Origin: an uncultured Eubacteriales bacterium
GTDB taxonomy: Bacteria; Bacillota; Clostridia; Oscillospirales; Oscillospiraceae
Reading direction: 5' to 3'
DNA: 59,728 bases
Assembly (NCBI GenBank): GCA_900317375.1
Contig: ONGJ01000007.1
Location: forward strand, 1-59,728
A program made the translations under genes and the position numbers. Every line of letters starts with the position of its first letter. Position 1 is the stretch's first letter. This document shows, piece by piece, positions 44,036 to 52,803 of this stretch. Under the pieces are notes generated by a model that did not search any database, had not been told where the DNA came from, and was given only the letters and a program-made list of their open reading frames with translations.

Positions 44036-45199
44036 ATGACGGATCGTACCGATGGCCTGCCGGTGAATGCCGCAGCGGCCGGGATACCCGACTCCCGCGA
44101 AAAAACGATCATCCGGACCAGCATCATCGGGATTGTTGCCAACGTGTTCCTCGCCGTCTTCAAGGCGGCAGTCGGCCTGATGAGCCATTCCATCGCCATC
44201 GTGCTGGACGCGGTCAACAACATCTCGGATGCCGGCAGCTCTCTCATTACCATCATCGGCACCAAGCTGGCCGGCATGGAGCCGGATAAAAAGCATCCCT
44301 TCGGCTACGGGCGCATAGAATACCTCAGCGCCATGATCATTTCCGTGATCGTGCTTTACGCCGGCATCACCTCCTTTGTGGAATCCGTCAAAAAGATTCT
44401 TCATCCGGAGACGCCGGACTATACGCCTGTTTCTCTGATCATCGTCGCTGTCGCCGTGGTCGTCAAAATCCTGCTGGGGCGCTATGTCAAACGGGTGGGC
44501 GAGCGGGTCAATTCCGATTCGCTCATCAACTCCGGCAAGGACGCCATGCTGGACGCTGTCATTTCGGCGTCGACGCTGGCGGCGGCCGTCATCTTCCTGG
44601 TCTTTCATGTGTCTCTGGAGGCCTGGCTCGGTGCCCTGATTTCTGTTGTCATCATCAAGTCGGGCATCGAGATGCTCCGCGATACCATTTCCCAGATTCT
44701 CGGCGAGCGGAATGACCCGGAGCTGGCCAGAAGCATCCGCCAGACGGTCATCAGCTTCCCGGAGGTCCAGGGCGCCTACGATCTGGTGCTGAACAACTAC
44801 GGTCCCGACACCTGGAACGGCTCGATTCATATCGAGGTGCCGGATACCTGCTCCGCGGACCAGCTGGACCGGCTGATCCGCAGCATTCAGACCGCGGTCT
44901 ACAAGCAGCATCATGTCATTCTGACGGCCATCGGGGTGTACTCGGTGAACACCAGGGATGAAGAAGTCATCGAGACGCGCCGGAAGGTACAGGAGATTGT
45001 CTTTTCGCACCCGCATGTCAAGCAGATTCACGGCTTCTACCTGGTGAAGGAGCAGAAATCCATGCGCTTTGATATCGTGGTCAGCTTTGACGCGAAAGAC
45101 CGCAGGGCGGTGTACGATGAGGTCGTTGCCGACGTGCAGAAAGCCTTTCCCGGCTACACGCTGCAGGTCGCCATGGATACGGATTATGCAGAGGAATAA
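44036..45199 (+). CDS. Cation diffusion facilitator family transporter
   Basis: The 387-residue protein has about six membrane segments followed by a cytoplasmic domain. LDAVNNISDAGSSLITIIG (TM2) and SGKDAMLDAVISASTLAAA (TM5) supply the paired Asp residues of CDF metal sites, and KKHPFGYGRIEYLSAM follows TM2 as usual. It exports divalent metal (Mn, Fe, Zn or Co; not resolvable by eye) in exchange for protons. The C-terminal half is longer than average, with a second ferredoxin-like block (EEVIETRRKVQEIVFSHPHV). It begins 2 bases after the peroxidase stop with no strong ribosome site, so it probably belongs to the same oxidative-stress unit, compatible with Mn or Fe homeostasis. Confidence 0.92.
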   Translation: MTDRTDGLPVNAAAAGIPDSREKTIIRTSIIGIVANVFLAVFKAAVGLMSHSIAIVLDAVNNISDAGSSLITIIGTKLAGMEPDKKHPFGYGRIEYLSAMIISVIVLYAGITSFVESVKKILHPETPDYTPVSLIIVAVAVVVKILLGRYVKRVGERVNSDSLINSGKDAMLDAVISASTLAAAVIFLVFHVSLEAWLGALISVVIIKSGIEMLRDTISQILGERNDPELARSIRQTVISFPEVQGAYDLVLNNYGPDTWNGSIHIEVPDTCSADQLDRLIRSIQTAVYKQHHVILTAIGVYSVNTRDEEVIETRRKVQEIVFSHPHVKQIHGFYLVKEQKSMRFDIVVSFDAKDRRAVYDEVVADVQKAFPGYTLQVAMDTDYAEE

Positions 45200-45255
45200 A
45201 ACGCAAACCGGGGTGTCCGGGAGAATGCTGCATGTGAAACGGGAGATCGTTTGAA

Positions 45256-45612
45256 ATGACCGCAAATGAACTGATTGCCTATGTCCGCGATACATATTCT
45301 GCAGACCCGGAGTATCCCTGGGACGATGAAAACTTCATCTTCCGGCATACAGCCAATCGAAAGTGGTTTGCCGTGGCGATGAGGCTTCCGTACAGCCGGC
45401 TGGGACTGGAAAAACCCGGGTCCGTCGATATCGTTGATGTCAAATGCGGACCGCTTTTGATGGACGCATACCGCAGGCAGCCGGGCATTCTGCCGGGCTA
45501 TCACATGAACAAGGACAACTGGGTGACGATCCTCCTGGACGGGACCGCAGAAGACGGTCTGATCCGCGAGCTGATGGACATCAGCTACGACATGACAAAA
45601 AACCCGAAATAA
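45256..45612 (+). CDS. MmcQ/YjbR family DNA-binding protein
   Basis: A 118-residue protein of the CyaY-like MmcQ/YjbR fold: FRHTANRKWFAVAMRL, VDIVDVKCGPLLMDAYRRQPGILPGYHMNKDNWVTILLDG is the conserved core. Members are thought to bind DNA, but their role is unresolved. It starts 56 bases after the transporter and ends at a terminator. Confidence 0.88.
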   Translation: MTANELIAYVRDTYSADPEYPWDDENFIFRHTANRKWFAVAMRLPYSRLGLEKPGSVDIVDVKCGPLLMDAYRRQPGILPGYHMNKDNWVTILLDGTAEDGLIRELMDISYDMTKNPK

Positions 45613-45623
45613 GAAATCGGAAA

Positions 45624-45652
45624 GCCCCTCAGCCGTTATCTGGCTGAGGGGC
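45624..45652 (+). terminator. Intrinsic terminator after the YjbR gene
   Basis: GCCCCTCAGCC (45624-45634) and GGCTGAGGGGC (45642-45652) pair perfectly around GTTATCT; CATATTGTTGT follows. Confidence 0.8.
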
Positions 45653-45721
45653 CATATTGTTGTCAGCTTTCGCTGTTTCCTTTCTGCCATTGCACAAACT
45701 GCCGGGAAAGCAAAAAGAGGT

Positions 45722-45751
45722 TTGTACATCCGCATGGACTTATGTTACAAT
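45722..45751 (+). promoter_or_regulatory. Promoter of the GH65 gene
   Basis: TTGTAC (45722-45727), 18 bp, TACAAT (45746-45751) with extended -10 TG at 45743-45744. Confidence 0.7.
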
Positions 45752-45792
45752 TCGTATCAGGGACAACAGAAAACAGACAGGGGGAATGACAG

Positions 45793-48114
45793 ATGTTGGA
45801 TTTCAGCCGGGTCGGCGACTGGATTGTTTCCGAGACAGATTTTGATCCCGCCGCACTGGGCAAGGTCGAGGCGAATTTCTGCCTCGGCAACGGCTATCTG
45901 GGCCTGCGTTCCTGTACGGAAGAGCGCTACCTTGGTGAGACGCGCGACCTTCTCGTTGCAGGCACCTTCAACCGTTTTTCCGAGGAGGAAGTCACCGAGC
46001 TCCCAAACGCCGCCGACGTGACAAACATCGAGCTCACGCTGGACGGCGAACGCTTCGATCTGACGCAGGGAAGCATCCTCGACTACAGGCGCTCGCTGAA
46101 TATCCGCACCGGGCTTCTGTCCAGAGAGGTGAGATGGCGCTCTCCGGCCGGCAGGGTGTATGCGCTGTGCTTTGAGCGGGTGGTGTCGCTGCGGCGTCTG
46201 CACAGCATCGCCATGAAAGTGACCGTCAGGCCCGAGCAGGATACCGCCGTCAAACTCCGCTCGGGCATCGACGGGCGGATGACCAACGACGGCTCTCAGC
46301 ACTTCAGCGAGGGACAGACCCGCAGCTATGATGACAAAACCGTGCTGCAGTTTACGCCGCGCACGGTCCAGTCGAATATTCACTTTGTCATCAGCACGGT
46401 GCATCGCTTTACCCTGGACGGCGAAGCGGTCGATCCTGCGCGCAGCCTCAGCATTGTCCGCCGCCGGATGGTGACGGGCTTTACCCAGACGCTTACCGCG
46501 GGGCAGACCCTGGTGATGGAAAAGTTTGCGACCGTCTTCACTACGCGTGACCGCGAGGCTTTCGGCCTCTCGCTTTCCGAGCTGCAAACCCTCGGCCTGG
46601 AGCAGCTCCGCCGGGATGAACAGACGGGCTTTGACGCCCTTGCCGCCGAGAGTGCTCTGGCCTGGGCGGAAAAGGTCTGGGACCGCGTCCCGATCGCAAT
46701 CGACGGCCCGGCTTTCGATCTGTTCGCACTTCGCTTTGCCCAGTACCATATGCAGCTGATGACCCCGGCGCACGACAACCGGATGAATATCGGCGCCAAG
46801 GGGCTTGCCGGCGAGGGCTATAAGGGCCACACCTTCTGGGATACGGAGATTTTCCTCCTGCCCTACTTTATTTTCAGCATGCCGGAGGTTGCCCGCAGTC
46901 TGGAGGAATACCGCTACCTGTCCCTTCCCGGGGCACATGCGAAAGCCGCCCGCAACGGCTATGAAGGCGCGCAGTTCCCGTGGGAGAGCGCCTGGCTGGA
47001 CGATGGCGAGGTCACCCCCGAGTTTTTCGGTACCGATGTCGTGACCGGCCAGCCCATCAAGGTCTGGAGCGGCTTCATCGAGATCCATATCACAGCCGAC
47101 GTGGCCTTCGGGGTCTGGCAGTACTACGTCTGCACCGGGGACCAGGATTACATGGACCGCTGCGGCTACGAGCTGATCTTCGACTGTGCCCGGTTCTGGC
47201 TGAGCCGTCTGGAGCCGGGCGAGGACGGCATGCTGCATATGAATGACGTGGTCGGGCCGGACGAATTCAAGGAGCATGTCAACGACAACGCCTTTACCAA
47301 CTATATGGCCTGCTGGAACATGCAGAAGGCTGTCGAGTATGCCGAAGAGCTGCAGCGGGACAGACCCGCACTCTATGCCGCTCTGGACCGGAAGCTTGGC
47401 CTGACGGAACTGCTGCCGCGCTGGAAGGAGGCGCTGCCGCGCGTCTTCCTGACCCGGCCGAATGAAAACGGTGTGCTGCCGCAGGACTCGACCTATCTCA
47501 CCCTGCCCGATGTCGACCTGACGAAGTACCGGAACCAGGCCTTTGTCGGCGGCATCTATGAGGACTATAATCAGGAGCAGATCATCCGCATGCAGGTGAC
47601 CAAGCAGGCGGACGTGATGATGCTGTTCTGTCTGCTGGAAGAACAGTTCCTCGAGTCGGTCAAGAAAGCCAGCTGGGACTATTACGAGCCGCGCACCCTG
47701 CACGACTCCAGCCTCTCGCTCTCCACCCACTGCGTCCTGGCCTGCGATATCGGTGATCTCCGGCTGGCATATGAGATGTTTGAAAAGGCTTGCCGCATCG
47801 ATCTCTCGAACGACGATCCGCATTCCTCCGATGCGGGCATCCATGCGGCCAGTCTCGGCGGCCTGTGGCAGTGCGTGACCTACGGCTTCGGCGGCCTGCG
47901 GATGATCGGGGGCAGGCTTCGCGTGAACCCGAGGCTGCCCGAAAAATGGAACCGGCTTTCCTACTGCTTCTGCTGGCGGGGTCAGCGGCTGCGGGTGGAC
48001 GCGACAAAAAAGCGCGTGACTGTGACCAACGAAACCGGGACTGCGCCTGTGGAGCTGGAGCTCTGCGGCAGGCAGGTCTGCCTGACCGACCGCGCCTCCG
48101 CCGCGGCAGTGTAA
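45793..48114 (+). CDS. Glycoside hydrolase family 65 disaccharide phosphorylase
   Basis: The 773-residue enzyme has the GH65 layout: an N-terminal beta-sandwich (FCLGNGYLGLRSCTEE, LPNAADVTNIELTLDGERF), an alpha/alpha barrel with GYKGHTFWDTEIFLLPYF and the general acid Glu491 in VGPDEFKEHVNDNAFTNYM, then a phosphate-site region (DSSLSLSTHCVLACDIGD, SSDAGIHAASLGGLWQ). Members phosphorolyse maltose, trehalose, kojibiose or nigerose to beta-glucose-1-phosphate plus glucose or glycosyl product; the substrate is not distinguishable by eye. No signal peptide, so substrate is imported first. It has its own promoter; no beta-phosphoglucomutase gene is adjacent. Confidence 0.95.
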   Translation: MLDFSRVGDWIVSETDFDPAALGKVEANFCLGNGYLGLRSCTEERYLGETRDLLVAGTFNRFSEEEVTELPNAADVTNIELTLDGERFDLTQGSILDYRRSLNIRTGLLSREVRWRSPAGRVYALCFERVVSLRRLHSIAMKVTVRPEQDTAVKLRSGIDGRMTNDGSQHFSEGQTRSYDDKTVLQFTPRTVQSNIHFVISTVHRFTLDGEAVDPARSLSIVRRRMVTGFTQTLTAGQTLVMEKFATVFTTRDREAFGLSLSELQTLGLEQLRRDEQTGFDALAAESALAWAEKVWDRVPIAIDGPAFDLFALRFAQYHMQLMTPAHDNRMNIGAKGLAGEGYKGHTFWDTEIFLLPYFIFSMPEVARSLEEYRYLSLPGAHAKAARNGYEGAQFPWESAWLDDGEVTPEFFGTDVVTGQPIKVWSGFIEIHITADVAFGVWQYYVCTGDQDYMDRCGYELIFDCARFWLSRLEPGEDGMLHMNDVVGPDEFKEHVNDNAFTNYMACWNMQKAVEYAEELQRDRPALYAALDRKLGLTELLPRWKEALPRVFLTRPNENGVLPQDSTYLTLPDVDLTKYRNQAFVGGIYEDYNQEQIIRMQVTKQADVMMLFCLLEEQFLESVKKASWDYYEPRTLHDSSLSLSTHCVLACDIGDLRLAYEMFEKACRIDLSNDDPHSSDAGIHAASLGGLWQCVTYGFGGLRMIGGRLRVNPRLPEKWNRLSYCFCWRGQRLRVDATKKRVTVTNETGTAPVELELCGRQVCLTDRASAAAV

Positions 48115-48145
48115 GCAAAACAGAACATCGAAAAGGAGGAAAGAC

Positions 48146-48814
48146 ATGCTGGTATTCTGGGGTGACGGGTCTCAGACCGCCATGGACCTGGTAAAAAGGA
48201 TAGAAGTGCGCAGCACCGAGAATTTCAACTGGACCTTCATCTTTATCCTTGCCGTGGTCTTCTATGTATACTGGTCCGAGATCAACAAAAAGAATTATGA
48301 GGCCGTCTGTGCGGGGCTTGCCCTTTACGGTGTGCACTGGCTCTATGAAATCGGCAACGCGGTCATCGGGCACGTGACGGGATATCCGCTCTGGTCGGTC
48401 AGCAACGAATCGACGACCTTCATCCTGCTGATCGGTGTCTGCTGGGAGCTGTCGATGATGTTCTCTCTGGCCGGGATCATCTCGTTCAAAATGCTGCCGC
48501 AGGACAGGAAGACGCGTTACTTTGCCAAAAACGGCAGGAAAGGGATCGACTGCCGCCTGGTCGGGGCGCTGAGCATGGCGCTGCTGTTTGCGCTGGTCGA
48601 GTCCTTCCTCGCCGGCACTTCGAACCATTCGTTTATCTGGGTCTACAAATGGTGGGGCGTGCTTCCTGTCTTCATTACGACCTATATCCCCTTCTTCCTG
48701 GCAAGCAACTATGTGCCGGATATGGAACCGGCAAAACGGAAGCGTTTTCTGATCATCGAATGGGTCCTGGTTGCCCTGCTGCTGGTGATCCTCATCCCGC
48801 TGGGCGTGATCTGA
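48146..48814 (+). CDS. Polytopic membrane protein of unknown function
   Basis: The 222-residue protein has about six hydrophobic stretches (WTFIFILAVVFYVYWSEI, TTFILLIGVCWELSMMF, LVGALSMALLFALVESFL, FIIT-like segment VFITTYIPFFL and a C-terminal VLVALLLVILIPLGVI). Polar markers inside the membrane part include HWLYEIGNAVIGH and FLAGTSNHSFIW. AAAGGAGG precedes the ATG. It lies 31 bases after the GH65 stop in the same direction and may be co-transcribed with it. I do not recognise the family. Confidence 0.8.
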   Translation: MLVFWGDGSQTAMDLVKRIEVRSTENFNWTFIFILAVVFYVYWSEINKKNYEAVCAGLALYGVHWLYEIGNAVIGHVTGYPLWSVSNESTTFILLIGVCWELSMMFSLAGIISFKMLPQDRKTRYFAKNGRKGIDCRLVGALSMALLFALVESFLAGTSNHSFIWVYKWWGVLPVFITTYIPFFLASNYVPDMEPAKRKRFLIIEWVLVALLLVILIPLGVI

Positions 48815-48841
48815 CCGAAAATGAGAAACCCCGGGCATGCA

Positions 48842-48877
48842 TTTGAGCGCCTCTTCCTTCACGAAGAGGCGCTCAAA
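48842..48877 (+). terminator. Perfect 15-bp hairpin after the membrane protein gene
   Basis: TTTGAGCGCCTCTTC (48842-48856) and GAAGAGGCGCTCAAA (48863-48877) pair exactly around CTTCAC. No T-run follows. It lies 27 bases after the stop. The remaining 130 bases to the next hairpin show nothing I can interpret. Confidence 0.65.
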
Positions 48878-49008
48878 ATCATGGCGCGGGTTCCAGTATT
48901 CAGGATACCGATTGCCTCATTTTTCATACTACCCTTTCACATCTGAACATTAACAGAGAAAAGGATTCTTCTGTATTCAGACAGAATTCATCGTCTGTCA
49001 ATGGAAAA

Positions 49009-49041
49009 TCCCTGCCGGATCGGCGAATGAGCCGGCAGGGA
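49009..49041 (-). terminator. Intrinsic terminator of the MGMT-family gene
   Basis: TCCCTGCCGG (49009-49018) and CCGGCAGGGA (49032-49041) form a 10-bp stem; on the minus strand it is followed by TTTTCC. Confidence 0.7.
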
Positions 49042-49109
49042 TAAGGATATCTTTGAAAGACAGAAATCAAGAGGTGGACGCTTTTCCTTTAGGAAGCTTT
49101 CTGACGGAC

Positions 49110-49412
49110 TCAGGGCGTCCATTGATACCGCTTCAGGTCGACATTCCCGTTTGGAAGAAACGCAACGCCCTCTTCCCGGAGCCGCGCTTCCTGCTCATAG
49201 AAAAACGGGGCAGGCCTCCCCGCATGATTGACCACCCGGTGACAGGGATAGTTTCCGTAGTTTTCCGCCATGCTCAGAACCTTCCCGATGAGCCGCGCAT
49301 TCCGCTCCCTTCCGATCAGGCGGGCAATCTGGCCGTATGTTGCGACCCTGCCCCGGGGAATTTCCTCCACAACGGAGAGGATTTCATAGATCAGATGTTC
49401 ATCCAGAACCAT
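49110..49412 (-). CDS. MGMT-family protein, minimal DNA-binding domain
   Basis: The 100-residue protein is only the C-terminal domain of O6-alkylguanine-DNA alkyltransferase: RGRVATYGQIARLIG (helix-turn-helix), NARLIGKVLSMAENYGNYPCHRVVNHAGRP with the reactive Cys57 in PCHRV, then a short tail. Full Ogt/Ada proteins carry an extra N-terminal domain; alkyltransferase-like proteins of this size usually replace the Cys, whereas here it is kept. The ATG follows AAAGGAG; longer readings add an unrelated extension and cross the promoter. It may repair alkylated bases or flag them for nucleotide excision repair. Confidence 0.87.
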   Translation of the reverse strand: MVLDEHLIYEILSVVEEIPRGRVATYGQIARLIGRERNARLIGKVLSMAENYGNYPCHRVVNHAGRPAPFFYEQEARLREEGVAFLPNGNVDLKRYQWTP

Positions 49413-49486
49413 CTGCACGGCTCCTTTCTTTGCTCTTCGCTTCCCTGTTTTCGGTCCGACCCGCCGGCATCCGGCGGCAAAAGAAA

Positions 49487-49492
49487 GTATAT
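49487..49492 (-). promoter_or_regulatory. Extended -10 upstream of the MGMT-family gene
   Basis: Minus strand TGATATACT gives an extended -10 (TATACT at 49487-49492), 75 bp upstream of the start. At 17 bp the -35 position reads TTCCTG, a weak match. Confidence 0.5.
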
Positions 49493-49603
49493 CACAAATC
49501 CCGGGCAGCAGGAAGATGCGTTGTTTCCCTCCGTAAAGAGAGGATACCCCTCCGTGCTGCCCGGGCCGAAATCCGAATTCTGTTTTTGCTGGCATTCTGC
49601 AGA

Positions 49604-49638
49604 GAAAGGCGGTGCCGGAAAATCACTCCGACACCGCC
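49604..49638 (-). terminator. Intrinsic terminator of the glucuronate operon
   Basis: GGCGGTGCCGG (49608-49618) and CCGACACCGCC (49628-49638) pair with one G-U or mismatch; on the minus strand CTTTCTCT follows. It is placed just after the uxaC stop. Confidence 0.8.
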
Positions 49639-49646
49639 GCTTGTGC

Positions 49647-51026
49647 TTACAGATCAAAATACCGTTCTGCGTTTTTGACGCAGATGCCCTCGATGATGCA
49701 TCGGAGGGCGTTTTCGTCGTTGGGGTACTCGCCGTTTTCCACCCAGCTGCCGAGCAGCTCGCAGAGGATGCGGCGGAAGTATTCATGCCGGGCATAGCTC
49801 AGGAAGCTGCGCGAATCGGTCAGCATCCCGATGAAACCTGCGAGATAGCCGTCTGCCGCCAGCGTTGTGAGCTGGTCGATCATCCCCTGCCGGTGGTCGT
49901 TGAACCACCAGGCGCTGCCGTGCTGCACCTTCCCGACGGCTTCTCCCGTCTGGAAAGCGCCCATCACGGTCACCAGTGCGGCGTTGTCGTTCGGGTTCAG
50001 GGAATACAGGATCGTCTTCGGCAGCTCGTCCGTGTCGTCCAGCGCGCCGAGGAAGGCTGCCAGCTCCCGGATCGAGGGCGCATCGCCGATCGAGTCGATC
50101 CCGGCGTCGGGACCGAGGGCGCGGAACACCCGGTGCGAGTTGTCGCGGATGACGCCGAAGTGGAGCTGCATCACCACGCCGAGGCGGTGATACTCCCGTC
50201 CCAGGGCGAGCAGCAGCGCGGTCTTGAACTGCTTTTCCTCCAGGGCTGTCGGCAGCTCGCCGGCCAGCCGCTTCCGGAAAATGGCCTCCGCCTCTGCCGG
50301 CTCGGCCGGGGCATAGGGCACGCTCTCCATCCCGTGGTCCGAGACCCGGCAGCCGAGAGAGACAAAGAAGGCCAGCCGCTCTTTGAGGACTTCCACCAGC
50401 TGAGAAAAGCTTGCAATTTCGCCCAGGCGCTTCAGATACGCCGGATAGTCCGCCTTCTCGATGCCCAGCGCTTTGTCCGGGCGGAAGCTGGGCAGGACCT
50501 TCACGCCGAAGGATTGGTCTTCGGCGATTTTTTTGTGCCATTCCAGGCTGTCCGCCGGGTCATCCGTGGTGCAGAGGGCTTTCACCCCGGAGTTCACGAT
50601 CAGCTTCCGTGCGGACAGCGTTTTCAGCTTTTCGTTGCAGAGCTGCCAGACCTCCTCGGCCGTGTCGGCATTGAGGGCGCCCTGATAACCAAAATAGCTG
50701 CGCAGCTCCAGATGGCTCCAGTGATAGAGGGGGTTCCCGATGGCAAGGCCCAGGGTCTCCGCCCATTTCTGGAACTTCTCCCGATCGTCGGCGTCCCCGG
50801 TGATGAAGCGCTCGTCCACGCCGGCCGAGCGCATCAGGCGCCATTTGTAGTGATCGCCGCCCAGCCAGACCTGGGTGATGTTCTCAAAGCGCCGATCCTC
50901 CCAGATCTCCTGCGGGTTCAGGTGGCAGTGAAAATCGATGATCTGCTGGGGCGCCGCATAGTCGCGGTACAGATGCTTTGCCGTCTCGGTGGAGAGCAGA
51001 AAGTTTTTGTCCATAAATGCCTTCAT
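49647..51026 (-). CDS. uxaC: Glucuronate isomerase
   Basis: UxaC interconverts D-glucuronate and D-fructuronate (and galacturonate and tagaturonate). The 459-residue amidohydrolase-like protein begins FMDKNFLLSTETAKHLYRDYA and has IIDFHCHLNPQEI with metal-ligand His residues, WLGGDHYKWRLMRSAGV and MQLHFGVIRDNSHRVF. ADGYLAGFIGMLTDSRSFLSY and HEYFRRILCELLG finish the typical C-terminus. It is the last gene of a five-gene minus-strand operon, 11 bases after kdgK. Confidence 0.97.
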   Translation of the reverse strand: MKAFMDKNFLLSTETAKHLYRDYAAPQQIIDFHCHLNPQEIWEDRRFENITQVWLGGDHYKWRLMRSAGVDERFITGDADDREKFQKWAETLGLAIGNPLYHWSHLELRSYFGYQGALNADTAEEVWQLCNEKLKTLSARKLIVNSGVKALCTTDDPADSLEWHKKIAEDQSFGVKVLPSFRPDKALGIEKADYPAYLKRLGEIASFSQLVEVLKERLAFFVSLGCRVSDHGMESVPYAPAEPAEAEAIFRKRLAGELPTALEEKQFKTALLLALGREYHRLGVVMQLHFGVIRDNSHRVFRALGPDAGIDSIGDAPSIRELAAFLGALDDTDELPKTILYSLNPNDNAALVTVMGAFQTGEAVGKVQHGSAWWFNDHRQGMIDQLTTLAADGYLAGFIGMLTDSRSFLSYARHEYFRRILCELLGSWVENGEYPNDENALRCIIEGICVKNAERYFDL

Positions 51027-51037
51027 GGTCTTTCCTT

Positions 51038-52135
51038 TCAGCGCTTTACCCGTGCGCCGGCGCCGCCCATGATGGCTTCGACCTCATTGACGCTGGCCAT
51101 CGAGGTGTCGCCGGGGGTGGTCATGGCGAGTGCGCCGTGCGCCGCGCCGTAATTGACGGCCTGCTCCGCGTCGCCGGTGGTCATCAGGCCGTAGACAAGG
51201 CCCGACGCGAAGGAATCCCCGCCGCCGACGCGGTCCATGATCTCAAGGCCGTTGTATTCCCGGGACTGGCAGATCTCGCCGTCGGCCCAGCAGATGGCCT
51301 TCCAGTCGTTGACCGTCGCGGTCTTCACGGTGCGCAGCGTCGTCGCCACGACCTTGAAGTTCGGATAGGTCTCGGCTGCCCGGCCGATCATCTTCTTATA
51401 GCCCTCCAGATTCAGCTCCTTCAGGTTCTCATCGTTGCCTTCGATCTCAAAACCGAGGCAGGCGGTGAAATCCTCCTCGTTGCCGATCATCACGTCGACA
51501 TATTTGGCGACCTCCCGGTTGACCTCGCGCGCCTTTTCCAGACCGCCGATGGCGCTCCACATGGAGGGGCGGTAGTTCAGGTCATAGGAGATGACCGTGC
51601 CGTACTTCTTCGCGGCTTTGCAGGCGGCGATGACGGTCTCGCAGCTCTGCTCACTCAGCGCCGCGTAGATTCCGCCGGTGTGCAGCCAGCGGACGCCCAG
51701 CTTTCCGAAGACCGTATCAAAATCAAAGTCCTCCGCCGTGGCCTGCGAGATGGCGGTGTTGGCCCGGTCGGAGCAGCCCACCGCGCCGCGGATGCCGAAG
51801 CCGCGCTCGGTGAAGTTGATGCCGTTGCGGCAGATTCTTCCGATGCCGTCGGTTTTCTTCCAGTAGATGAGCTCGGTGCTGACGCCGCCCTGCTCGATAA
51901 AATCCTTCATCAGCCGGCCGACCTCGTTGTCGGCGAAAGCGGTGAGCACCGCGGTGTTCAGGCCGAAGCACTTGTGCAGGCCGCGGATGACGTTGTACTC
52001 GCCGCCGCCCTCCCAGGCGCGGAAAGAGCGTGCCGTGCGGATTCTTCCCTCGCCGGGGTCGAGGCGCAGCATCACTTCGCCCAGACTGACGGCGTCAAAA
52101 CGGCATTCTTCTCTCGGTCTCAGATTCAGCTCCAT
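51038..52135 (-). CDS. kdgK: PfkB sugar kinase, 2-keto-3-deoxygluconate kinase
   Basis: This phosphorylates KDG to KDPG. The 365-residue ribokinase-fold protein has FDAVSLGEVMLRLDPGEGRI at the N-terminus, WEGGGEYNVIRGLHKCFG, VISYDLNYRPSMW, GNEEDFTACLGF, and the C-terminal signature DRVGGGDSFASGLVYGLM with the catalytic Asp. Kinase class is clear; KDG specificity is inferred from position between kdgA and uxaC. The gap to kdgA is 2 bases. Confidence 0.93.
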   Translation of the reverse strand: MELNLRPREECRFDAVSLGEVMLRLDPGEGRIRTARSFRAWEGGGEYNVIRGLHKCFGLNTAVLTAFADNEVGRLMKDFIEQGGVSTELIYWKKTDGIGRICRNGINFTERGFGIRGAVGCSDRANTAISQATAEDFDFDTVFGKLGVRWLHTGGIYAALSEQSCETVIAACKAAKKYGTVISYDLNYRPSMWSAIGGLEKAREVNREVAKYVDVMIGNEEDFTACLGFEIEGNDENLKELNLEGYKKMIGRAAETYPNFKVVATTLRTVKTATVNDWKAICWADGEICQSREYNGLEIMDRVGGGDSFASGLVYGLMTTGDAEQAVNYGAAHGALAMTTPGDTSMASVNEVEAIMGGAGARVKR

Positions 52136-52137
52136 GT

Positions 52138-52779
52138 TTATGCCCTCGCTTCCTCGACGATTTCGCGGGATTTTCTGCAGAGCGCGGTGATCTCATCCCA
52201 GCGGTTGCTGTCGATGAGCTCGGCCGTGACCATATAGCTGCCGCCGCAGGCCGCGATGACCGGGCAGCTGAGGTATTCCTTCAGGTTCTTCAGGCTGATG
52301 CCGCCGGTGGGCATCACTCTGAACATCGGGAAGGGGGCGGCGAGAGCCTTGATTTTGGCAAGACCGCCGGACTGCTCGGCCGGGAAGAACTTGATGACCT
52401 CCAGGCCGAACTTCAGCGCCTGGTGATACTCGCTTGCCGTGGTGCAGCCGGGATAGACGGCGATGCCCTTTTCCTGCGCATAGGCCACGAGCTCGGGGTC
52501 AAAGCCGGGGCTCACGATAAAGTCGCCGCCCGCCTCGATCACGGCGTCGATCTGGGCAGTCGCGGTGACGGTGCCCGCACCGACCAGCATGTCGGGACAG
52601 GCTTCCTTCATGAGCCGGATGGCCTTGTCGGCGCCGGCTGCGCGGAAGGTGATCTCCGCCACGGGCACGCCGCCCGCGCAGAGAGCCCTGCCGAGCTCCG
52701 CCGCGTCACGCTCGGGGTGGTTGAGCTTGATGACCGGCACGACGCCGATCTGAGAAATCCGGTTATTCAAAGCATTCAT
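52138..52779 (-). CDS. kdgA: 2-dehydro-3-deoxyphosphogluconate aldolase (KDPG/KHG aldolase)
   Basis: Cleaves KDPG to pyruvate and glyceraldehyde-3-phosphate. The 213-residue class I aldolase has VPVAEITFRAAGADKAIRLM with the catalytic Glu, MLVGAGTVTATAQIDA, GGDFIVSPGFDPELVAYA, AVYPGCTTASEYHQAL, and VIKFFPAEQSGGLAKIKAL with the Schiff-base Lys, then MPTGGISLKNLKEYL. It follows the SDR gene by 24 bases. Confidence 0.95.
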   Translation of the reverse strand: MNALNNRISQIGVVPVIKLNHPERDAAELGRALCAGGVPVAEITFRAAGADKAIRLMKEACPDMLVGAGTVTATAQIDAVIEAGGDFIVSPGFDPELVAYAQEKGIAVYPGCTTASEYHQALKFGLEVIKFFPAEQSGGLAKIKALAAPFPMFRVMPTGGISLKNLKEYLSCPVIAACGGSYMVTAELIDSNRWDEITALCRKSREIVEEARA

Positions 52780-52803
52780 GGACGATTTCTCCCTCGCAGT
52801 CGA

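Noticed and set aside
45757..48147. A 796-codon minus-strand open frame opposite GH65
   Set aside because: Antisense shadow of a gene with complete family motifs.
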